Source of the DNA: Acanthosepion esculentum
Taxonomy: Eukaryota; Mollusca; Cephalopoda; Sepiida; Sepiidae
Direction of reading: 5' to 3'
Assembly: GCA_964036315.1 (NCBI GenBank)
Contig: OZ038480.1
Coordinates: 15,753,155-15,817,154, forward strand
Length of the DNA stretch: 64,000 nt
Below the pieces are notes generated by a model. It was not told the origin of the DNA. It was given only the letters and a program-made list of their open reading frames with translations, and did no database searches. The stretch's first letter is position 1, and the number at the start of each line of letters is the position of its first letter. Shown here piece after piece: positions 47,533 to 55,727 of the stretch. The translations under genes and the position numbers were made by a program.

Positions 47533-47731
47533 CTCTGTTTGGGGTGGGTGGTACTGAACCAGTTTTATTGACAGGAATGATTACTGAGGGGACTGATATA
47601 GAAAGGTCCAGGGTGGCCCCTAACAACAAGAGGACTTGTAGAACATGATAGGGGTACCGGTACCCGAATGATGAAAATGAAGACAGGGAGAAACGGTAAC
47701 AAGAAAAATCACGTCTCGACAGAATGAACAT
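47533..47731 (-). CDS. Candidate first coding exon of a secreted or membrane protein
   Basis: The start ATG at 47731 is the first in frame after a TAA 36 bases upstream. The frame stays open for 66 codons to 47533, where CAGAG|GTACGT is a near-ideal splice donor, leaving a phase-1 junction. The encoded N-terminus has a basic, aromatic lead (MFILSRRDFSCYRF), a hydrophobic core (HVLQVLLLLGATLDLSIS) and then VPSVIIPVNKTGSVPP with an N-glycosylation site (NKT). That is what a signal peptide followed by mature extracellular sequence looks like. The G+C content and use of CpG exceed the neighbourhood. The protein family is not recognised. The downstream exons would lie to the left, and none was found in this window. 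It could also be a chance ORF with a chance donor. Confidence 0.45.
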
Positions 47732-48229
47732 GACACGGCCGGAGTGAAAGTTTTTACACAGGTGTTAAAAATGTTGTTTTGTTTTCTAATTAATCAATCA
47801 ATCAATAGGTTTTTAAAAAAGGCTGATAAGCTATCGGCCAAGTACGAACAAAGTAGATATAAAATAAAAATAGGTTCGAGAATTTGTTATTGATAGCAAG
47901 AGGGCAATTAAAAGCCGTATATCAAATCATGAATAATTATGAACAAAACTCCAGTATTTACTCCAGTAAAAGCGGTAAATTTTCAGCTGATAGTGTTTGG
48001 GTTTTTTTAAGGTTCCATTCCAAGAACCGGTTGACGATGCAGATTTCAGAAGACTAAACAAAAATCTTAGGTAGCAGAGATGTGAAAGGATCCTTTAAAA
48101 AAAAAAAAAAAAAAAAAAATCCTCATTTAGAGAGTAATCCGGGATTAAAATATCAACCGTGGATAGTTGTGAATGAATGAAATTGAAAAGTAATGGCTTT
48201 TTAGAAGCAGCAAGACAATAAAAATGAAG
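47732..48229. other. Possible 5' UTR or upstream region of the exon at 47533-47731
   Basis: It holds no repeat recognised elsewhere in the window, apart from a poly(A) run at about 48097-48119. Confidence 0.3.
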
Positions 48230-48560
48230 AACGAGAGAAGATAATACCTTCCGACGTGCAACGATATCTTTTTCCCTCTGCGACGACTATGGCCGCTGCT
48301 GTTATTTATTTACTGTTACTGTTTACGATGGTTTTTGTGTCGTAAAAAAAAAAAAAGCTTCGTTTCAGATAACAAGCACCAAAAATAATAACGATCACCT
48401 CCTTTTCTCCTGCCCAGCTTCCTACGCTTTTTGTCCTTTCTTTCACTATTTATTATTAATTATTATTACGAGAACTACAACCGATGGTCTGGAAAAGGGT
48501 CCTTTTCTTACGGGTATTCCTACAGCAGCAGTCATGACGTCAGCAGAAGCAACAACAGCT
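48230..48560 (-). promoter_or_regulatory. Candidate promoter region with a CRE site
   Basis: CpG dinucleotides are clustered here (for example GACGTGCAACG and GCGACGACTATGGCCGC at 48253-48298), unusual for this window. A perfect palindromic cAMP-response element TGACGTCA is at 48535-48542. It lies 0.5-0.8 kb upstream of the candidate first exon on the same strand. No TATA box was identified. Confidence 0.3.
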
Positions 48561-48669
48561 GTAGTCATAGTCGTAGTAATAATAGTAGTAGTAGTAATAG
48601 AATTGGCATAGGGCACAATGATTAAAATGTGATAATAGCAATAAAGATGAGGACAATAGTCTTTCATGT

Positions 48670-48782
48670 AAATAGTGTTAACACCTCAGACCAGAAATTC
48701 AGATAGAGAAAAATCAACAGACGGAGTCAGAATTTGAACATGGCTCACTAATTCCACTTTCCACACAGATAATCATTTAACC
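48670..48782 (-). mobile_element. tRNA-derived SINE head (family 1)
   Basis: On the minus strand GGTTAAATGATTATCTGTGT leads to GAAAGTGGAATTAGTGAGCC and the B-box-like ATGTTCAAATTCTGACTCCG, as in 4370-4445. It is truncated after the head and abuts the 5S-headed SINE on the opposite strand. Confidence 0.6.
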
Positions 48783-48783
48783 A

Positions 48784-48960
48784 GGCTCACAGCCACATCA
48801 CATGTAACACTGGGTTCCCATGTGATGACTGAAGTTAAGCAACATTGAACCTGGTCAATACCTTGATGGGTGACCAACTTAAATTTAAGTTTATAGTACA
48901 AGGCAGTAGATACAGGGCAGCCATTAATGGTCACACTCACTATAGAAGAAATTGTTTGCA
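48784..48960 (+). mobile_element. 5S rRNA-headed SINE
   Basis: Positions 48784-48881 align with 5S rRNA: GGCTCACAGCCACATCACAT, TGACTGAAGTTAAGCAACAT, GAACCTGGTCAATACCTTGA and TGGGTGACCAACTT, one of the better internal-promoter matches here. The rest of the SINE is short and degraded. Confidence 0.75.
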
Positions 48961-49059
48961 AAACTAGCTTTTGGCAGTAGGATATTTACACCAGGAAATA
49001 TCAAATTGAATTTAATGTCTATCATTTGAATGTCTATTGGGACTCAAATTCTACCCAGA

Positions 49060-49612
49060 TATCAAGTAGAACTCGTATATACCATCCATCATTAAAGAGG
49101 CTGAAAAAACGGTTGCTTCCTTGTGCCACTCCAGAATGTATCTGACTCCTTATTCCATGCTCTATATTTACAAGAGTCAGATTACACCAAAAACAAAATA
49201 AGGCTGCCATGTCTGGGTTGAAACTGTCCAATCCTCCCTTCCCAGCTATGATAAAGTTCAAAAGCATTTACATGGTCTTGTAGGCATTGAATTATCTTCC
49301 ACTCTACAACCCCATTCCCACAGATGAAACATCACAAGCCTCTCACTATTTCCATAGCAAATGTCCTGATATGCTACAATCCTTAGTTCCACCAGTTCAG
49401 AACTTTACAGCTAAAACCCACCATGCTACATTTACTGGGTTGAATCATTATTCCCTTTGTATTCTATTATTAAGAAGGAACAGTTTCTTTCCACTACTTT
49501 CTGAACTGTTACTTTGGGAAACAGACTCCCAAGTGGATGCTTCCCCAATCACTACAATCTTAACCTCTTCAAGTTAACTTTATCTACTTTCAACAACTTC
49601 ATTTAGAATATT
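49060..49612 (+). pseudogene. LINE RT C-terminal fragment (second family)
   Basis: Plus-strand frames read YSMLYIYKSQITPKTK, CHVWVETVQSSLPSYDKVQK, LSSTLQPHSHRWNITSLSLF and, near the end, a GNRLPSGCFPNHYNLNLFK block. These correspond to the standard RT thumb and LWNKLPRGCFPDHYNLNLFK tail. It is 5'-truncated and frame-shifted. A related copy on the opposite strand lies at 49830-50135. Confidence 0.75.
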
Positions 49613-49640
49613 GTATTAACAATTTTTAGAGATAATAATG

Positions 49641-49822
49641 ATTTTCAGATACACCCTACTATTTAACCCATATCCTGGAGAGAGAAGAGATGGTTTCATA
49701 ACTTCCCCAAGAATATTTGCACATAAGTGAATGTAAAAAAGCCAACTGGAATTCAAGATCAGCTCTCTAATATAACATTCCGAATCCCTATCAATTACAC
49801 TACCTGTACATCCACTATGTGT
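49641..49822 (-). mobile_element. tRNA-derived SINE (family 1)
   Basis: On the minus strand, AGGTAGTGTAATTGATAGGG leads to GAGAGCTGATCTTGAATTCC. It continues through TGGGGAAGTTATGAAACC to GGATATGGGTTAAATAGTAG. It sits between two tail-to-tail LINE fragments. Confidence 0.7.
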
Positions 49823-49829
49823 AAGATAG

Positions 49830-50135
49830 TAGGATAGCTCTAGACTTGAAGAGGTTAAGAGATTCTAGTGATCAAGGAAGCATCCTCTCGGGAGTTTGTT
49901 TCACAAAGTGACAGTTCTGGGAGGAATATGAAGGGGATGTTGATGAGTTAACTCCATGATATGGTGAGTTCTAGCTGTGAAGGTCTGAACTGGTGGAAAT
50001 AAAAAAATGTAGCTTGTCTGATCATTTGCCATGGAAATGGCAAAAGAATAGTAAGAGGCTGGCAACGTTTTGTCCATGTGAAAGGAGTTGCAGATTAAAA
50101 ATAATTCATCACCAAAAAGGCTGTGTGCTTACCGT
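49830..50135 (-). pseudogene. LINE RT C-terminal fragment, inverted relative to 49060-49612
   Basis: Read on the minus strand it carries ELFLICNSFHMDKTLPASYY, then CACCAGTTCAGACCTTCAC, then NKLPRGCFLDH and LNLFKS. These are the same blocks as 49280-49600 on the other strand, so the two form a ~300-bp inverted pair around the SINE. Confidence 0.72.
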
Positions 50136-50224
50136 GCCAAGATGGGCATGGGATCAACAGATTTAAAAATGAATCTACAAATAGTTACATGTGGATTTGT
50201 CAACCCATGCATTTGAACCCTTGC

Positions 50225-50515
50225 ACAAACCCAAACTGAATGTGCCACACAAATAGTGTACACATTGCATTAAGCCATTTTTTATGCTCCACACTTCAAT
50301 TTTTAAACTTATTGATACATCTATTTCTTCTTTGCCCCCAGTTATGGATTAAATATCAGGGCTCTTTATCCTTGATTGGCAAGAAGGAAAACTATGAATT
50401 CAAAAGTAGTTGTGTGGGGGGATGGCAACTCCACCCCATAAAAACCCTACTTGCTATGGAAACCAAACCAGTAACCCTAGCATGGTGAAACTGTGGCACT
50501 ATACTCTACATAAGG
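50225..50515 (+). mobile_element. tRNA-derived SINE (family 1), body and tail
   Basis: The head is poorly preserved. The body reads CCAGTTATGGATTAAATATC, GGGCTCTTTATCCTTGATTG, GAATTCAAAAGTAGTTG and CTTGCTATGGAAACC, matching the 3' half of 8235-8575. Confidence 0.65.
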
Positions 50516-51349
50516 ATGTGTTGTTTTGCTAATACGAGTAATTTTGAATTACTGATGTGCTTCCATAGCCTTGTCAGTAAGGTACTATTCATGTAAGACA
50601 GGCTTCCAAAGTGACAAAACATTAGTTCACATCTTGTTAGAGGCTAATACTTTATTTATTATCCATGTTACTTATGTCATAGAATGCCATAAAAGGCATC
50701 ATAATAGAAAGCAACAAAAAATAAGATGAAAGAAAAACTAGTCAACAATTAATAATGACTTACAAGGGTTTATCTCAAATATTCAAACACTATTGGGTTG
50801 CCTAAAAATGTTTGTTAATATTTGCTTGTTTGTTTTTTAATGTTGCATTGCATGTTGTCTCTGGGTTCTAGTGGTCTATTGGCAATTCCTCAGTAGAGAC
50901 CCCAAAGCTGAGCCAACCACAAAATTCTTATGGTTTCTTTTTTACTCACCTTATTACCAGATGGACATAGTAGACTGGTAGCGGTCACAATACAAACAAA
51001 AGTGAACCTTTTGACTGAAGTTAATTAAAACTAAACACTCCTAGTGACATTTGATAATAAAACAGGACAAATTTTTTAACTAATTCAATACAAACTGATT
51101 AAAAAGACAGATCTATCTTTGTGCTATCATGTCACCTGGCATGCCAATATGCTGTGCTGAGTCAATCCCTTGTTCTTCTCCTCTTTCCAATACGCTAGTT
51201 CAAGAAATTATTTTTCGAGCAAATTGATTTTGAGCAATTTACTGTCAAGCAATTGGTTTCAAGCAATTTACCGGATATGACTTCACATATATGCAAGAAC
51301 ACAGATATCATTAGCCAAACTAAAGTAATCTAAGTAAAATCACTTCATG
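50516..51349. other. Unassigned stretch
   Basis: At 50953 a minus-strand AATAAG|GTGAGT resembles a splice donor, but the frame leading into it has nearby stops. CAAGCAATT repeats three times at about 51220-51270. Confidence 0.35.
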
Positions 51350-51745
51350 GTTATTTAGATATGGAATATGAAGGGAATGAGAATGAGTTGAACTTGTATA
51401 CGTGGCATGGTAGGTCCTCGCTGTAAAGGTCTGAACTGGTGAGACTGAGGAATCTAGCTCATCTGAACATCTGCAATGAAAATAATGATAAAGTAGTGAG
51501 AGGCTAGCAATGTTTTATCTGTGGGGAAAGAGGTTGTAGAGTGGAAAATAATTCATCACCCACAAGGCTGTTTTCCCAATCACTACAATCTTGACCTATT
51601 TAAGTCTAGGGTTAGTTGTTATTCTTCCTGCATAACCCTATGAACTTCATTTCTTGCCTTTTCTTATGCTCATGCCACACCACTCAGTAACCCTCTACCT
51701 GAGTGGCTCTTGAGCTAGGTGAAAATGAATATAAATAAAATAAAA
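51350..51745 (+). mobile_element. LINE 3' end with an inverted 5' segment
   Basis: The 3' part (about 51576-51745) is plus-strand: CCCAATCACTACAATCTTGA, then TCAGTAACCCTCTACCTGAG and an A-rich end AATATAAATAAAATAAAATT. The part before it (51350-51575) is the same LINE family but in the opposite orientation. Its minus strand reads CTCACCAGTTCAGACCTTTA and TTCAACTCATTCTCATTCCC. This layout, inverted upstream piece then sense 3' end, is what twin priming produces. Confidence 0.65.
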
Positions 51746-51912
51746 TTGGAACTTTGCTCTCCAATTTCCAATTCAGAGCTGTTATATATTACACCACTCG
51801 CACATCTAAGCTAGTATTCCCAAGTGGTCACTGATGTAGGTATGGACCAGGCTTGACAGTTTTTAACTGGTGATTGGATGTAATCTAATGTTTCAACGTG
51901 ATATGGCTGTAA
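51746..51912 (-). mobile_element. 5S rRNA-headed SINE with second tRNA-like head
   Basis: On the minus strand 51912-51808 reads TTTACAGCCATATCACGTTG, a diverged middle, CAAGCCTGGTCCATACCT and CACTTGGGAATACTAGCTTA, all 5S rRNA positions in order. It continues into GATGTGCGAGTGGTGTAATA and CTGAATTGGAAATTGGAGAG, the same junction and tRNA-like head as in 22970-23040. It stops at the LINE tail at 51745. Confidence 0.78.
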
Positions 51913-52366
51913 AACAGCACTAATTGGAAGGTTGACTTAATGGGACTAGTATTGTACCGTTATAATCACATTTATTAATTACACTCTACTTACAATGACA
52001 GATTATTGTACTTGTAATTATTGGCATTAATAGTAACCATTACTAAGTGTCTTTTCATTGCTGTATTTTTCCTGACAGAGCGGATAACAATCATCATAGT
52101 AATACTTGAACAACAGAAGAATGTTAATAACCAATATTTAAATTACCTCACCATGGGGAAATGAGTAGCAGGTCAGTCAGGCAGACTATTACAACTAATG
52201 AATTTCATTCTTATGGGTTACTTCACACTTGAATCAAAATTGGATGAATTAGAAATCCAGACAAAGATGTTACTGAGTTCTCTGAGAATACTAAGGAAGG
52301 TGCTGGAGATCTGAGGATACTTGATGTCAAATAAATCTTCAATGATAACTACCACATATCCAGCTT
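51913..52366. other. Unassigned stretch
   Basis: No supported feature. Confidence 0.4.
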
Positions 52367-52578
52367 TAAGACATTTTTATGTTTATACATTCTTTTTATA
52401 GATACGAATATTTAAGTAAATGCTCTGTTTATAATAAACAGTATTAACAACATTTACCAGCCTGAATGTCCAAGAAATTGTCATAGAAAATATTCGTCCT
52501 CCAACAGGAATTGAACCTGTATCCTACACGGAACCGTCATATAGCCTGATGTGCTTTTACTGATTTCGCCACAGAGGA
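52367..52578 (-). mobile_element. tRNA-derived SINE (family 4) with well-preserved tRNA head
   Basis: The head 52578-52497 (82 nt) can fold like a tRNA: acceptor TCCTCTG with TGGAGGA, D arm TGGCGAAATCAGTAAAAGC, a CATCA/TGACG anticodon stem, and T arm ACAGG-TTCAATT-CCTGT. The D loop lacks GG and position 33 is not T, so it is a SINE head rather than a working tRNA. The body includes CTATGACAATTTCTTGGACA and AACAGAGCATTTACTTAAAT, ending AAAAATGTCTTAAAG at 52367. Confidence 0.7.
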
Positions 52579-52728
52579 GCTTTTCAGTTAGCAAGGTCGA
52601 TTTTACTGTTTTTAAACTACAATTTTCCATGATTCTTTCACGTACATTCATATCTGCTCAATGCATATCCAAATGTAAACAAATGACGTCACACATTATG
52701 AAATGGACAAAGTCCAACAATTATTTTT

Positions 52729-53055
52729 TAAGACATTTTTATGTTTATACATTCTTTTTTTATAGATACAAAAATTTAAGTAAATGCTCTGTTTATAATA
52801 AACAGTATTAACAACATTTACCGGCCTGAATGTCTGAGAAATTGTCATAGTAAAGCACGTCAGGCTGTATGACGGTTCTGTATAGGATACAGGTTTGATT
52901 CCTGTTGGAGGACACATATTTTCTATGGCAATTTCTCAGACATTCAGGCCAGTAAATGTTGTTTAATACTGTTTATTATAAACAAAGCATTTACTTAAAT
53001 ATTTGTATCTATAAAAAAAGAATCTATAAACATAAAATGTCTTAAAAAATAAAGG
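52729..53055. mobile_element. Head-to-head pair of family 4 SINEs
   Basis: Positions 52729-52850 hold the family 4 body on the minus strand (TTAAGACATTTTTATG at the left edge). At 52851 it meets a plus-strand copy that starts inside the tRNA head (AAGCACGTCAGGCTGTATGA) and runs through GTTTGATTCCTGTTGGAGGA and the whole body to AATGTCTTAAAAAATAAAG at 53055. The two bodies form ~120-bp inverted arms. Confidence 0.75.
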
Positions 53056-53399
53056 TTTATTATAAAAAACCAGTACAATAAGAAATAATGTAACAGTTAT
53101 GCACACGGTCATCGCAAGTGAGTGCTACTTTTAGAAGGTCGGTAGTTCTTGTGTAAGTCTGAGTTGTACTCAGCAGATCCCAGCTAGACTCCGTAGTCCG
53201 TTGACTTACCAATATTTATAGGTAGTTACTCATGGGGGTGACAGGTTATTCCATTACATCAATAATGAATCATAATTCTTAAGTTAATGCTTGAATAAGC
53301 TCTCTCTGAGTTCAACAACCATAAAATACACAGAGAAATTCCTGCATTACATTGTTAAATATTTAAACTTAACAAATTTGACAAAATACTATAATAACA
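53056..53399. other. Unassigned stretch
   Basis: No supported feature. Confidence 0.4.
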
Positions 53400-53530
53400 A
53401 TCATAAGTTTGAATGCACAGGACAGCTCGATGTGGTGTAAGCTCGTCTTGCTCGAACAACTACAACTAACTATCTAGTTTGATCCTCACTAGAGGATGAG
53501 CCTTGTGTTACATCTGAGCTATGCTTAGAA
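53400..53530 (+). mobile_element. Short tRNA-like SINE (family 3)
   Basis: GATGTGGTGTAAGCTCGTCT, then TAGTTTGATCCTCACTAGAG (B-box-like), then CTTGTGTTACATCTGAGCTA matches 31872-31990. Confidence 0.5.
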
Positions 53531-53691
53531 AATAACCATAAGTATGAATGCAGATCATTATTTAAAGAGGGTACAAATGAAAAGATTCAAAACTGTTTTC
53601 TATTTCGTTGTAGCAGACATTAAACATATGAGAGTATTTTCACCTACTCTAGCTTCTCATTCTTTCTTATTATTATGTATACTTTTTCTCG

Positions 53692-53694
<3 letters not shown>

Positions 53695-53726
<32 letters not shown>

Positions 53727-54027
53727 GTAAAAGACAATAGGAAAACTGTAATATTAGCCAATGAGTTTTGTCCAATGTGAACTTTTTCAAGGCAAAAACG
53801 AAATGAATTTATTAAAACAAAATAACTACTAATAACAAAACAAAATGTCCAGTTGCTGAGGACATTTTGTTTTGTTATTATTAGTTGCTTTGTTTTAATA
53901 AATTCATTTCGTTTTTGCCTTGAAAAAGTTCACATTGGACAAAACACATTGGCTAATATTACAGTTTTCCTATTATCTTTTACATTTATAAATATTATCT
54001 TTTTCTACAGGTTAACTCTGAGAAATT

Positions 54028-54073
<46 letters not shown>
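53695..54073. repeat. Long fold-back (arms ~135 bp) between two (TA)n arrays
   Basis: The palindrome spans 53719-53992. The left arm begins ATAAATGTAAAAGACAATAG and contains GTCCAATGTGAACTTTTTCA and AAAACGAAATGAATTTATTA. The right arm is nearly its exact reverse complement, ending CTTTTACATTTATAAATAT. The centre near 53857 has CAAAATGTCC and GGACATTTTG around a short loop. (TA)n runs lie at 53695-53723 and 54032-54073. Arm identity looks high, suggesting recent origin. Confidence 0.85.
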
Positions 54074-54075
<2 letters not shown>

Positions 54076-54620
54076 CATTTTCTTCCATCTTTCCTTGCAG
54101 TCAAAGCTGAATACTTGATTAAAAAAAGACAAATTAGTAGAAAAAATACAATAATAAAATACAAAAATTAGTAGAAAAAGAAGAAAAAGAAAAAATCAAA
54201 TTAGTAGAAATTAAAATGGTCGTTCAATAATAGCCATTTTACAATCAATTTTTATGTCAGATTGTCTACTTGAGTTACTTTCTTCAAGTTTTTTTCTTTT
54301 TACTTTAACATTAATATTAAAGCAATAATTTTGAGTCACTAGTTGGACTAAATAAACCTGGGAAGGTAACAGATGTCAAAAAGTAACCTTTGTATTTTAT
54401 CTTTCCTCTTAAAATAGATTCACTCAGCCATGATAGATTAAAGCTAAAATATACACAACAAAATGTTTATATATGAGGATTTTATTATTTTTTTTATTCT
54501 AAATTCGTAAAACATTATTAAAGTAAGTAAAATGCTAAATATCCCTATTATCTTTCTAGATTATTAACCAGATTATAATTACCTTTCAAACAAATGCTTT
54601 TCTGCTAGAACTGCTGTCTG
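54074..54620. other. A+T-rich stretch without a supported gene
   Basis: A short A-rich duplication (AAATTAGTAGAAAAA) occurs at about 54131-54200. Confidence 0.4.
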
Positions 54621-54732
54621 GGGTGTGCTGAAAAGTTCTCAACCGGACTAAAATTCCCCATTCAAAAATTAAATCTGATATTTTGGCAGATTTTGGGAAG
54701 TAGGTTGGACAAAAACCTTTCAGTACACCCCT
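54621..54732. mobile_element. Short palindromic MITE (family GGAGGTGCTGA)
   Basis: It starts GGGTGTGCTGAAAAGTTCTC and ends CTTTCAGTACACCCC, with interior TTTGGGAAGTAGGTTGGACA. Two diverged relatives are listed above. Confidence 0.65.
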
Positions 54733-55046
54733 CATATGTACTCACATTTATATATCATAATTATCAATAATTATAATTATTGATAATTATATTTTTGATT
54801 AAAAATATATATGTACTTTATGCACTAACCTGGTTAGTGCTTAAAGTACTTGTATATTTTGCAACAATGCCAGAAGTCAGTGTTTCAGTTCTGATAAAAA
54901 CTCAAAGTTCAATTGCTGCTTGCTTTAATGGTAAACAGTCCCTTTCTACTGGAAATTGTTATCAATTGTTATCCTTTAGAATTTGTGTTGTACTAAACTC
55001 AGTTCAGTAAATCCTAGCAGGGATGTTTGGCATTTCTTTAGAAAAT
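54733..55046. other. A+T-rich stretch without a supported gene
   Basis: A short palindrome (ATAATTATCAATAATTATAA) is near 54759-54790. Confidence 0.4.
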
Positions 55047-55480
55047 AATATCAGATATAACTAATACAAATAATATCAGATATAACTATTAATATAATAG
55101 TATAATAATAATAATATCAGATATAACTAATACAAATAATATCAGATATAACTAATAATATAATAATATAATAATAATAATATCAGATATAACTAATACA
55201 AATAATATCAGATATAACTAATAATATAATAATATAATAATAATAATATCAGATATAACTAATACAAATAATATCAGATATAACTAATAATATAATAATA
55301 TAATAATAATAATATCAGATATAACTAATACAAATAATATCAGATATAACTAATAATATAATAATAATATCAGATATAACTAATACAAATAATATCAGAT
55401 ATAACTAATAATATAATAATATAATAATAATAATATCAGGTATAACTAATACAAATAATATCAGATATAACTAATACAAG
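55047..55480. repeat. 66-bp minisatellite, about 6.6 copies
   Basis: Units start AATATCAGATATAACTAATA at 55047, 55113, 55179, 55245, 55311, 55366 and 55432. All are 66 bp except the fifth (55 bp, lacking 11 bases of the AT-rich end) and the last, which is partial. Each unit contains the sub-motif AATATCAGATATAACTAATA twice, so it is itself an old doublet. Units are almost identical. Confidence 0.95.
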
Positions 55481-55727
55481 AAAAATGATTGTTGATATAT
55501 TTATTTTGACACAATACAAGAAAAAAATATTTACACTATTTATACATAGAAAAGTAGTTAGTACCGCACAAAATAAATAGTTCCTTAGTTTTTCAGGGCT
55601 TTGGATAGACAATATTTGTGCTTCTTTGACTAAGTGCCAGTATGAAATGGAGGTTTGAGGACAACCAAAATAAATCTGACAATAGGAAACACATGGAGAA
55701 GAAAGGTTAGGAAAACAATTATTTTTT
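55481..55727. other. A+T-rich stretch without a supported gene
   Basis: No supported feature. Confidence 0.4.

Noticed and set aside
50900..51010. Exon ending at AATAAG|GTGAGT on the minus strand near 50953
   Set aside because: Each frame into the donor has a stop within about 30 codons and no acceptor was evident.
52497..52578. A functional tRNA gene
   Set aside because: The D loop lacks GG, position 33 is not T, and the sequence continues into a repeated SINE body.
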